A stretch of 64,000 bases of DNA from Archegozetes longisetosus (Eukaryota; Arthropoda; Arachnida; Sarcoptiformes; Trhypochthoniidae): assembly GCA_018873245.2 (NCBI GenBank), contig JAEMBT020000005.1:5752001-5816000 (forward strand), in the 5' to 3' direction. The position numbers and the translations under genes are program-made. The notes under the pieces are model-generated. The model worked only from the letters and a program-made list of their open reading frames with translations. It was not told where the DNA came from and did no database searches. This document shows positions 27,109 through 39,300 of the stretch, piece after piece (position 1 is the stretch's first letter; every line of letters begins with the position of its first letter).

Positions 27109-27249
27109 TACAGTAAAATCTCTGTCTTGAACACGAAGTTAAGCCCTTTTTAAAAGGCATAAATAAATCCATAGGAAGTTAAGAGATATCTTTTGTTCTT
27201 CTTTAAAACGGGCTTAACTACGTGTTCAAGACAGACATGCTTAACCGTA
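27109..27249 (+). mobile_element. MITE family A, copy 2 (pogo/Tc1-mariner-like), near full length
   Basis: 137-bp element (27111-27247) flanked by TA on both sides. The ends are long inverted repeats: ctgtcttgaacacgaagtta on the left and the inverse of taactacgtgttcaagacag on the right, with GGGCTTAA/TTAAGCCC beyond. The core has 'aaatccataggaagttaag'. It is the same family as 36746-36882 and 2807-2946. No transposase; it would depend on a pogo/Tigger-like enzyme elsewhere. Confidence 0.8.
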
Positions 27250-28918
27250 TATAAACATGAATTTGAACTCTCTTCGTACTTATAGCTTGACTGGGGTCTT
27301 GAGTTGATTTTTATAGAATTTACTACCGAAAGTTGAGCTCATCCAACCATATTTCGTCGGACGAGTGCTACAAAGTCATATCTATAATCGAATTGACATT
27401 ATAGATAGGACTTTATAGGACTGACCTCCGATATGATAAGCGGATTCTGTTTGGAAAGTATCTATTCCTATTGTTTGATAGAGCAATAGGTAAGCAAACC
27501 TATTGTTAAAGGAATTGTTTGAGGAAATAGGCGTTGAGATAAGTGTGTTTGGGTAAATTATTTATTATTTATAGATTTTCTTTGTACAATGGTTTGGGAG
27601 GTTTGAGTTTTGTTTATCTACATAAATGATATGTTCACATTAAATGTTTCATACCATAACTTTTTATATTTCATGATAATTCATGTTATAATAAAACATT
27701 GTTTGGTAATGACATTTGAGATAATTATCTAATTAGGGAGAATAGAGTACCAGATATTGATATTATTAGGTAATCAAATGAGTTGTCATACAAAATAGTG
27801 TCATACAAAAATGGGACATTTCATGCAATTACAAGTTTGAGACTTGAAAAGTATTTATATAACTGTAGAAGAAGGGCGATTCTACCATTTCTTTCAACAA
27901 GTTCAGCATTTTAAGCATCTAGTCTTTCAGTTAAGAAGCAATCTTTCAGTTAGAAACAGTCGTTGTTTTCCAGTATTTAGCAAAAGAGTAGATATTAGAC
28001 TATTGAATGAAAAAAGCTATTATAAACATGCGCTAAATCGAGTTGGAATGCATACGAGAGATAATTAAATGCGAGGACAGCATCTGCTTATATCTTGAGT
28101 CAGAGAACAAATATAAGTTAAGACAACAAAAATATCTGGAATCACAGCAGTCGACAGAATTGAGTCTTGAGTCGCATTCCCTATTAAGCGTGAAAAGCTT
28201 TCCAAACAACAACAGTTAGGTTTGAATTTATAGCAACAAACTTGTTGTCAATTACTGTAAGCAAAATCTCAAACTGTAATTTATGGACAACTGCCTAAAG
28301 AATTAGATAATGAGTAAAATAGTAGAATATTAATTATGAAAATTGAAAGCTATTTGGAGTTGAAAAGTTAGGTAAAATAGTTGTAGAATAATTTTTAAAA
28401 ATCAATCAGTTATTTAAGCTGAATCGCCCTTCTTGATGGTTGAGTCTCTATTTAAATTAGTTTAATTCCGATGGTATCTTACGTAGAAATTGAATTTTAA
28501 ATATGATACTCATATAACAGGTCAACAATAACAATCACTTTAAATGTCAATTAAGTCTTAAATTTCTGATCAAATTCAGATAACAATTGATTTGGTTTGA
28601 CCGGCCTTTGCAAAAGGCAATCATTTATACAATAAAAACTATTTTTAATGATAATCATATGCCAATAATGATAGAAATAATGATTCAAACAATCCAATAC
28701 TAACAGATATAATTTTTTTCAAATTTAAAAACTTAACTAACAGTGAGGAATATTTATTTGAACAAAAGTAACTGAAAGTTGCCAACAATTGACAAGAGTA
28801 GTGTTTTGAGTAGAATTTTGGCAAAAAATCTAGTTTAAGACAACTTTGAAAAGAGAAGTGTCAAACACAAACACGCAAATTTTCATTGCCAATAACTGTG
28901 ATTCGGAAAACCGACAGA

Positions 28919-28992
28919 ATCTGAATCATATATGATATCAAAATCTCAATCATATATGATATCAGAATCCGAATTATATATGATATCAAAAT
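28919..28992. repeat. 24-bp tandem repeat, 3 copies
   Basis: 'gaatcatatatgatatcaaa' units recur three times at 24-base spacing. Each contains the palindrome ATATGATATC-like core. The array directly adjoins the tRNA-like sequence on its right. Confidence 0.75.
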
Positions 28993-29052
28993 CAGAATCG
29001 GATGCAAAGAACCTGAGGATTCGATCGATGTGCTAACCACTAGACTGGCTGT
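28988..29052 (-). mobile_element. tRNA-like sequence, probably a relic of a tRNA-derived SINE
   Basis: Read on the minus strand it gives GCCAGTCTAGTGGTTAGCAC, which is a good tRNA D-arm/A-box, then at tRNA-like spacing a weak T-loop/B-box (GCATCCGATTC). There is no matched acceptor stem, so it is not a working tRNA gene. The adjoining 24-bp repeats would be the SINE body or tail. Only one copy was noticed in the window. Confidence 0.4.
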
Positions 29053-29224
29053 TGAGGTAGAATCAAATAAAAGCTGAGACCTGAATTTTGATTTGAGCCC
29101 ACATTTTTAAGGTAGAGTTTTGATTAAATTTTATTGAAGGCTAGAACTTGAAATTGATCTGAAGTAATGAAAAGCTGGCATTTTTGAATTCGATGTTCAT
29201 ATTTGAAGTTAGATTTAGAGAGAA

Positions 29225-29226
<2 letters not shown>

Positions 29227-29270
<44 letters not shown>
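29227..29270. repeat. (GA)22 microsatellite
   Basis: Uninterrupted GA run of 44 bases in the intergenic region. Confidence 0.97.
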
Positions 29271-29273
<3 letters not shown>

Positions 29274-30067
29274 TAATGAAATATAGATAATTTGATTAAT
29301 GTAGAAAAGGTTTATTTATGAATAGCTTTAATGGCATATTATATCATATAGTAAACATCATTCCGTTAACTATAATTTTATAGAATTTTTCAATAAACAT
29401 TGCAACAAAAATAAGCAGTTTGTAAAATCTGAATCATATATCAAACTGATAAAACAGTTACTACAATTCAAATACGATCAGTTCAGTCCAACCGATTCTG
29501 ATAATGATTTTGGCCAAAACTATTCAGAGTTAAGATTCGATTCAAACCTATTCGATGAGAAACGATATCCATCAAAATACTTGAGGAACGAACAGATCAT
29601 ACTGATGATTCAATTTAGGCACAATTTAGTGTTTAGGTTAAATAAAATTACAGTAAAGTTAAGACAGAGGCAGAAATGAATAGAATTAGTAAAGAATGAG
29701 AAACTAGTTTGCTAGATTGAAAATGAGATAAGGTATAATAATTATACTTATTATGATAATTATACCCTAACCTCTTCAATGACAAATTCTGTCTGACAGG
29801 TAAGAAAGGATAAGGAAATATACTAATTACTTGAAAATACTTGAAAACTATAAACATTCCTCTAAAAGTGAAACATCTGAACAAGTTCCGGCAGTGGTTG
29901 TGATTAGAGTTGCAAATTGAAAAATGCTATTCACATTCAACTCTTAACCGTTACCCAAATAATAGGAAGAACATTTGTATTATGCGCAGAGATCACCAAA
30001 ATTTATGGTTGAAAAACATAGCACCAAATTATTTTTAATATATCAAAAAAATATAAGGAGTTCAATT

Positions 30068-30140
30068 TCTTAATGGACTGACAAAAGACAAATGTTTTAA
30101 ACCTTAAATCTTTAGTTCAATCAATTTCTGTCCATTAAGA
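30068..30140. repeat. Short inverted-repeat element (possible mini-MITE)
   Basis: TCTTAATGGACTGA (30068-30081) and TCTGTCCATTAAGA (30127-30140) are inverses with 13 of 14 positions matching, with 45 bases between. It may be a small non-autonomous DNA transposon or a foldback in the exchanger's 3' UTR. Confidence 0.4.
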
Positions 30141-30354
30141 CACCCTAAGTTGAGAAGTTAATTAAACCTATGAAAATACAACGAATATGCTTCATTCGTA
30201 CATTCCAATTGATATAATTGAATAATTAGTAGAATTCAAGTATCGGCACAATTCGAGAATCGGTAGAATCCAACAATGGTAGGATTCAACAATTGGTAAA
30301 ATTCAATATTAAACGTTAGCGTCACTTCAAATGGCTTGGAAGTAGAGTTGAGTG

Positions 30355-30384
30355 TAGTTGTAGTTGTAGTTGTAGTTGTAGTTG
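30355..30384. repeat. (TAGTTG)5 hexamer repeat touching the exchanger stop
   Basis: Five TAGTTG units end one base from the exchanger's TAA (30386-30388). In the transcript they read as CAACTA units, so they start the 3' UTR. Confidence 0.85.
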
Positions 30385-30385
30385 T

Positions 30386-33300
30386 TTAGAATCCAGGAAT
30401 AATATGATAGGCCTCCAAACTTGACATTAAGACATAGAATAACCAAAACCCAACAAAGAGTAATACTGTAGGCAGTTTGTAGATCATAGGTCCGCCTAAT
30501 TCACCTCCAAGTCTGCGTCTGAACATTAGTACAATACAACACAAAAAAGCACAAATACAGAATAAAGTGACTGAATATGTTAAGCTGCCGGGATTTATAA
30601 CAAACTCGCGGCCTCTGTATGCATGAACAATAGCTGCCAGTGTCCACGCGATACCAATGCCCAGGAAGACATTGACTGCATTACTTCCCGTCACATTACC
30701 AATCGAAGAGTCGGCAAACTTATCGTTCTGAGCGGCTACTTTACTCGCAAATGTATCTGATATGACAAAACAGATGAGTTACTATTAGGAAATATCTGTT
30801 ACTATTTGCAAATATCAGCTACTATTAGCAGACATAAGTCCTATAAAACCCTATCTTCTGTTATATACATTTCGCTTCATTGCACTCATCTCACAGTGAG
30901 CTGAAAATAAGAAATTTCTTTCATGCTCAACAAACTTGAATTATCTCACCTCAAGAGAAATAATAGACAAATGTGTGAACAGAACAACCAAAATTGTCAT
31001 TCAGCTCATACGGTGAAAGTTAACAATAATAGTATCGGTTGAGTAAAAAAGCAGTGGAGCGTGCAATCAAAAGTGATAGGAATATTGCATGCAATGTAAT
31101 AAAAAGTAGAGCAATCAATAGTAGAAGTCGTGTCGCAATTTTAATCATTTATTAATATTATTACTACTGTCACAAAGCTAACCTGTTTAGCTATCACGTC
31201 TAGTTAAATCATTACTAAAATTGACTAATAAGTTTATAGGAAATGAGGGCTTATTTATACGGAATGCTAGAAAGAGTTAAAGTGGGTGCTGGAGATAGAG
31301 AAGTTAAGTGTTAAGATCAAGTTAATATACTAGACCTGGAATGCTAGTTCCCAGTGCCACAAATGAAATGGCTGTGACCGTATCTTTTAGTCCTACTGTA
31401 CATCCAAAATGTGAGGCCAAGTCACCAACTATTGCTGTTAATAATCCGATGCATATAATACTTGTTAAAAAACAAGCCCAGCCTCCATATATTTCTAAAT
31501 TGCGTTAATGAACAAATACAGTTATAACTATTACTCTAACGTTTTATTTCAACTATCATTAAAGGAAAGCCAGCATCATCTAAGGTTAAGTTTCATCTAA
31601 AAGGCAGTTCGCCATATGCTACAACAATGGCCTATGCAATACTATTGTCAGTAGATTTTCTATAGAATTCAATGCCAGTTCAAGTGATCATTTTTCTTTG
31701 AGAAAGTATTAGTTGGCTATGGACTTACTTGAACCAATATTATTAAGTCAACGCGCGTACTTGCCCATAACTTACCGTGCATTTTAAGATTGCAGTAAAA
31801 TCAAAAGTATTCCAAAGTCTTACAACTGAGCAAGTATCAACTGATACACTTACCAGGTATACTTGTGCCTAACGCCACAAACGCTAATGCCGTTACTGCA
31901 TCTTTTAGTCCAATTGTGCAACCGAAATGTGACGCTAAATCTCCAATTACTGCAGTCAATACACCGATCATTATTATTGAAACAACGAAACAAAGCCAAC
32001 CGTTTAAATAATCTGAAGGATTTTCAACACATTATTAAACTAACTGTTTTACTGATCAAAACGCTTTTTCTCTACAGACTTTACTAAAGTTAGTCCGTAT
32101 TTGACGAAACCCTAGAAAATCTACTAAGGCTTAGATGATGATGATGATTAGAATAAAAGGGTAGCGACATATATGCGATATATTTGCGATATATTTTTTT
32201 TTAAGTAGCTGGGGTTAGATAGAAATAAGAGAGCGATCGATATAAACGGTTATGTTATACTGGATAGAGAGCTGGAGCGCTTGCTTAGCTCAGGTCTGAG
32301 ACTGAAGTAATTCATATGGCATAGTATGTCGAAAGCTTACCTGTTGGAGGCACGAATGCAAATATTACTTTCCAGAATAACGTGAAAAAGTGCATCACGT
32401 AGTCTGAACAACTTGGAAGCTTCTCTTCTCCTTCTTCTTCGTCTTCATCGCCTTAAGGTTAAAATAAATAAAATAAAAATAACAAAATTTGGCGGTTTTA
32501 AGATTTATGAGCTAACCCGCAGATACTGTAATTGCTTCAATAAACTGATCTTTCCAGGAAGATGTGCCTATCATTATCGTTGTATTTGCTTTTGAGATCA
32601 ATTTGTCGACTGTATTCTGCATAAAAACATTTAAATTAAACATTCAGTCGTCAATTTATTAAATTAAAATCATGTTCCACTTTTTCTATCTCTTAGAATC
32701 GATTATTTAAAGCTCTACTCTTCGTATCCAATGCTTGGGTCTAAACTTGAAAAAATAATTGTCTCAAAGGAATGTAATACTGGTTGCAAACACCGAATTG
32801 AGAATGAACTGAGTGTATGTCTTATGTAGATTTATTGGATGGGGATTTTTTTGAAAATGAGGATACTACGAGCTAAGCTTGTGATCAAAGTTTGGCATAC
32901 TCGCAGTATTGGAAAGTCTTATTCTCCGAAACGAGATTTATTTTCACTAAGCAATACTGTAAAACTGGTATATAAACTGATGTTTCAGATAAACTAAGCT
33001 AGCATGCAAGCTTTCAACAAAAACCACTGATTTAAATCAATAAAACATGGCTAAATTTATTATTGTTAGGAAAACATATTCCATCAAATTCTCAGAAACG
33101 TTTAATAACTTAGCAAAACATCACTCATAAAACTGGTATGACAAATATTGAGATGAAGTACGATAATAAAAATATTCGGTAAATAAGGTATTATTCGAAG
33201 GCTTCAACTTTTAAAGTCTATGCTCTTTTCAATCATATTAGGCAGTACTTCTACTTAAGTTCATTCAATAACGGTATAAGAGCTTATATACATTCAACAT

Positions 33301-36300
33301 TACATAATCCTTGGTAGCAACTAGGAGTAATGCGTTGTGATGGTATACTTTCCATCAGGTCATGTCTTCTGGTACTAACAAACTTATAGGATATTCAATA
33401 TAGTAGTCAAAGCAAATCTAAAATTAAATTTGACTAAAAACCGACGCACATTACAGGTAAGTTGCTATGCAACGAGAATTTTGCCGTTGCTGTTGGGGAT
33501 TATTAAGTCTAGAAGTGTAGTAGTTTTATTTATATAAACATAAACTTTATTACTTGGGCTGAAAAAGTATTTTGAGAGTTGTTATGATGAATAAAATAAG
33601 AGTGATACTTGCCTTGAATTCTTTGCTCTCTTTGATCCTTATTTGACATTTATAGAGTTCTCCTAATCGTGGTTTTCCCATCATAGCTATCTTTTCAGTA
33701 GAAGATATTTCTAAACCACTATTTTCATTACTCGACTCCTTCACCGAATCTATATTTCAAAATTGACAACAAATCTTTGTACAGCAATCAAGTAAGATAT
33801 TCGAGGATGAAATCAATTTAGTATTTGATACCTTCTTCACGTATAGGCTCTCCTAACTCAACATAAAATACAGCATCCTTTTCATAACTTTCGTTGTCGA
33901 TTATATGAAGCAATATTTCTTGGCTATTATAGTAAAATAATATACACCATCAACTTTACCTCATTTATCTCAACAAACATAAATCAAATTAACATCTATT
34001 TTAAACAATAGAGAAGTAAAGAGTTATCAAAAACAAATATATAATAACTAAGTGTATTGCTTTTCACTTTTACCCTTATATCTAACTAAGGTATAGATTA
34101 ATCAATTTCAGTTAACCATAAGTTAATTACCAGATGATAGCGACAGTTTAATTAGTACTTTTCACCAACATTTTATTTCACGCAAATATTCTTATCATTC
34201 GTTTGGATAATTTTTAACCCATATTAAAGAGCGAAAAGTGAAGAATATTTGAAAATAAAAGCGTTTTAAACAGAATTTTTAAGAATATTCAGTCATTGAC
34301 GTAACAACGTCAACCATTGAAATTAGGTTTCACAACGATTCCGATCATAAATTTGAAACTTTAGCTAATGAGGAAAAAGTAGTTTTGGCATGGAAATAAT
34401 CATTAAATAATGCAAAATTTATACTTTCGTTTATTTTATTGTTAACTTCTAACATATGGTATAGCATATGATCACTTTTATTAGTATAACTTATAAATTC
34501 GTACAGACGAAGTAATAAGAGCGTGTTCAACTTATTAATAATCAATGTCTAACTTCAAGTATGAAATGAGCATTTTCAAAGTGATCAAGTTTTTCCACTT
34601 GTACTTTAGATATATATTCTTATCAGTTATTTATAATCTGAAGCATACAGCCAATACCTCGTCTGTACACTAATATAAGTATAATGCATTGCTTCTGCTC
34701 ATGAATTTAGTAAAATATGTATTTATAATCTCAATTCGTAATCCTAAGTGAGGTTAGAATAGCGCAAGTAGATTAATAAAAGGAAACTGTATTCCAATCG
34801 ATATTTCAAGGAATTTAGTCGTTTGAAATTAGGTGATCCACTTAAGAAAATTTATTTGATTATTCAAAGTTGAAATATCGCTCAAATATTCAAATTAGAA
34901 ACTGATTATAGAATTGATTGAGCGTTGTATTGAAGAATATAATTTGTATATGGTTAAGTTGCATATGGTGCATTTGTACATGATGCATTTTTACATGAAT
35001 CATTTATATACAGCTCAGTTGCATATCTATAGAATATGGTTCAATTGCCAACATTTAATACCAAAAACAAAACTATTTCAATAATTATCAATGAGCGAGG
35101 CAAATTAATACTTGGCTAATGAAACTAATTATATCTGCAATTAAGCTGACTCTTCAGCAAAATTAGAATGGATTCCCAATAGTATGATACATGACCTGAT
35201 TTAGAGAGTTATCAATTGAGATGAAGAAATAGTATAATAAGAGGCATGGCAACCTGTATTGCACTGAGTGGTTTGTTGTGCAATCCATACTGCTTTATCA
35301 TTGATGATGGATATTCTGACAAAAGTAATTCAACTAGAGTTCGATAAATCACGCGTAAAAAGAGAATCGAGCTAGATGTTTGTACTCGGTGGGAGCACCT
35401 GAGAACGCTTTAACGAATACTCATTGTTCGCGATACGATTCACACCATTAAATAAAAACATTTCTTTGTTTAAGTTAGTGTAAAATCGAACAAAGTCATC
35501 AATTCAAGTAAATAATACTAGAATATATTAAAATATATTGAATATTTAAACTTCTTTTTAGTGTCTATTAAGTCTAATTTTTACTTTGTTAGCTCAATAA
35601 TGGGAGAAACAAAGAAATAACATCAAACAATTGCAATCAACAGTCTGAAAGCTATCATAGTTATTCGAAAACATAAACACATTTAATTGGAGCTTAAATT
35701 AAGTCGTTTCATCACTTTTATGGTGTTTGTTTTGTATTGGCGTTTGAGTTGTATTTCCAGAGCTAATACAGTAGAATCGATTGAATGCAGTGGATGTGAG
35801 GCGACCACTGCTTATTAGGTGAAAATTCAACTGATGAACATCTCTTTGAATGTGCAGTACTTGAACTTTATCATCAACAGGAGTAAAGATCTAGCAATTC
35901 TAAAAGCGCTTCTCTAAGCACGTTTATCAAAGAGAATATTCTATAAGAGAATATTCCGAAAATGATCAGTTGATCAATTATATATTTAAGTAAAGGCATA
36001 TCTGCGCAAAACTACTCATCTGTGCAATTGAATTGATTTCTCAGTCAAAAAATGACTTCAAAAAGCACTCCATAAATCATTATAATTATGAAATTAATGA
36101 ATTTTCAGCTGTGCATCAATAAAACTAATTAATGTTATTCAATATTCTAATGCGACTGACGTTTAAGTTAGTAATCAATTTGATTAGAATCTATTTTTGT
36201 ACTAAAAATATTTTTCATCCAAATACTATTAAAGCTTATTCTCTAATCAAAACTAAAGCTATAATGAATTTTGCTTCAATCTAAAATGATAGTAATAAGA

Positions 36301-39300
36301 GAGCTCTTAGTACAAGTCAGTCGTGACTTGTGTTTTTTGTTTAGTTACTTCGACTTCGATAGTATTGAAGTCTTTTCACTGAGTAATAAGTGGTTTTTCG
36401 AGCCAGAAATCAGTCAAAGAAGGGTCATCTATCACATGACACCAAACAAGTCTTCGAGTGTTTTTGCACTTTATTCAGTGCAATTCACTCGATTCAGAGC
36501 CTTAAGATATTTGGCCAGATATAACACGAAGTCCAAGATACTTCAGTTCAGAGTATTTTCGAAGCTTTAAAAGATATTAAGCCTTTTCTATCATTTTCGA
36601 GCTGTTGGTTCAGTATTAAGAATAAGTCGAGCCGGAAAGAGCTAACACTTATTATAATGGATAGTGTTATGGGCTCTACTGATTGATTAACCATATACTC
36701 AAGAGAACTGGATTTAAGTGTCCTTTGTAATAAGAGGGAATCTGTCACTGCTCAACTTGTCTGCCTCCAATATGTAGTTAAACCCTTTCTAAAAAATAAC
36801 ATAATCCTTAATTTCCTACGGATTTATGTCTTGTTAAAAAACGGGCTTAACTTTATGTTCACGATAGACAGGTTTTACTGTAGTAAAACAATAAAAATGC
36901 CTTTCTATTGCTCTTGTTTTACTAGCATTAGCGCTCAAGTTTGGAATAACGGTTGAAATAAAAAGAGCAAAACTTGCATATCTTGAAATTTGTTTGAAAA
37001 CTTAAAGTAACCTTATTATGGGATCAGAATCAAAATTTTCAGCTTGTTTCAATACATGTTCAGTTTTGCTGCTAAATTAGTGAGTTGAGTAGTTCTGAAA
37101 TAATAAGAATTTATGTTTGTGTGTAGCTTAGCAAAATCAGCTTCATTGTTCGTGTTTTCATTGAAAATGAAACTCTTTGATCGCTTATCTCAATTGACAA
37201 TAACGAAATGTTGCAAACTGTTCTTGATCTACAGCCAAGTTAGCATGTAATGAAACATTTGGTTTGCTGGTAAGGTTATTCACAAAAAAGTGTCTGGTCA
37301 ACATAAATTATATGAAACATAAAAGTCAAATAACTAGAGAGAAACAAAATAGCTAAAAGCTTTTATGTTATGTTTAATTTAATAATATTAGACGAGCAAA
37401 CAAAAGACACAATTAAGACATCAGATAAAGAGCTGAGATGTTACAATGCGAACATGATAAGGGAATAAAATACTTTATTATTCGAACTGATCAAAAACTT
37501 AATTCAAAAATGAATTTCAAATATAATCATATTACTGTTGAACAATGAATAAAATGACGTTTTTATACTAATGCTGAAAAAGTTGAAAGAATAAAATAGT
37601 CTGAACAGCTTTGAGAAAAGATCATTTTAGATCTAAGAGACTGATTTACATATTATTTTACTCAGTGCCTATCACTCCCTATGGCTTAATGAACTTAAGA
37701 ATCAATGTTTTCTTTATCTTCAAGTATAGCTCACACGACTTTCTCATTAACATTGATTTGAGATTCTTGTCGGCAAAATAAAATTGATTTTATGCAAAAG
37801 ATTCAAACTTTATAAAAAGAAAACATTATGTAAACATGTCTGTGATATGCTACATTGTTTACACAAGTTTAGAATGTATAGAATGTTGATAACTTATAAT
37901 TTCTATCATTTTTTACTTAACTCACTTCTATCAGAGCTAAACTTACTATAATTGGAAGTAGCAGTAGTAATATAATACTAGTTCCAGCACCAACTATAGT
38001 ATGAGCTATAGCACTAACTATAATACTAACTATAATAGCAACTATAGCACCAACTATACCAACTAACTATACCACTAACTGTAATACCAACTATCATACT
38101 ATTAAACTAACACATGTCATGTTTAAGTAAAGTAGTGGCTATAAAATATTAATAAAGTAGTGCTATTACAGGAATAAAATGATTTATTATTCTCTATATA
38201 AGAGATATAAAGGTAATGTATGGAACCGACGAGTTTGATCGCAATCTTTATCACTTTTTGCTTAAACTGCAAATATCATATTCCTTCACCTAATTATAGT
38301 GAACAATTACTATGCATTGAAATATTGATTTTTTTCCCTAAATATTGTCAGGTCAGTCCTACTGAGTACTATCTTTAATGCTATTTCAATGAGATAGCAC
38401 ACAAGAGCGCTTGATAACACTCTAAAGTCTATATATGTATGCAGCACTAATATCAATGATCTTTTAGCATTTTGTTAGCTTAAACTTTATGTCGAACCCT
38501 TCTGTTAAATGAGTTAATGTATTCACAGTTTTGTCATCCAAACTTTAATTTCTAATATTGAGTATATACTGGGTGTGGCATTGACTTAATGCGATTAGCT
38601 TTATAAACAATTCTTAGGCCTAAAAGCTTTATATTTACCCATCTCTTGCCTTTACTTTTCCTCTAATTTCCTAATTCTTATATATCTTACGAATGTTATA
38701 GAATTAATGATAATCGCAAAAATTAAGAACTTGTTCCTATAGTGCCTCATGTACAACTTAAAACTTAACCATCCTTGATAGCAACAGACCGTTGCTGTGC
38801 AACTTGCCTGTCATGTCCATCAATTTTTTGGCAAATTTAATTTACAACTTACTTTTATTACTATATTGGATATTCTATGAGTTTGCTGATATCTGAAGTA
38901 TTATGGTATGAAGCATGCCATTACAACACATCACTTCAGGTTACTATCAACGATTATCAAGTTTTCGGCTGTACAACCTATACTCTAACAACTGACAACT
39001 TAATGGTTTGATAAGATTGAGAAAAGCATGAAAAACAAATTTACTCACGAGGTTTCATTATTTTCAAAGACAACTTGTCCACTGGTCATTTCAAACTCTT
39101 TTCCATCCTTAGCAGTTCCTTCAATTGTATAATACGGCACAAAAACTTTTCCTCGCGCACCACTGTATCGTTTGACTTGAAGATGATATTCACCAATAGA
39201 TTCAGAAACTTCATATTGGGACTCAGCGAAGGAAAAGACACCAGAATGGTCGTCATCAAGAATCATGACGGTAGCGATGGCAGGAGTCGCTAATTGTAGA

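Larger units (their letters stand above)
25461..30385. other. Convergent 3' region between the Spd-2-like gene and the Na/Ca exchanger
   Basis: 4.9 kb without a recognised gene. A plus-strand AATAAA at 25976-25981 may end the Spd-2-like transcript. Contents noted separately: MITE A copy 2 (27109-27249), a 24-bp tandem repeat and tRNA-like SINE relic (28919-29052), a GA tract (29227-29270), a 14-bp inverted repeat pair (30068-30140) and a hexamer repeat abutting the exchanger stop codon (30355-30384). An open frame at 27844-28068 has no recognisable similarity. Confidence 0.6.
33924..39048 (-). other. Exchanger intron 3 (5.1 kb), no coding exon seen
   Basis: Between the exons ending FENNET(S) and starting QEILLHIID, inside CBD2. 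Vertebrate NCX genes carry alternative exons at this place. I looked for a second version here and saw none. It holds MITE A copy 3 (36746-36882), an 'aactataataccaactata' repeat (37981-38103) and MITE C copy 2 (38773-38952). Confidence 0.75.

Noticed and set aside
33924-39048. Searched for a second version of the CBD2 exon, as in vertebrate NCX exons A/B
   Set aside because: No segment with a DDE/YEK-like motif and splice borders was found on the minus strand.
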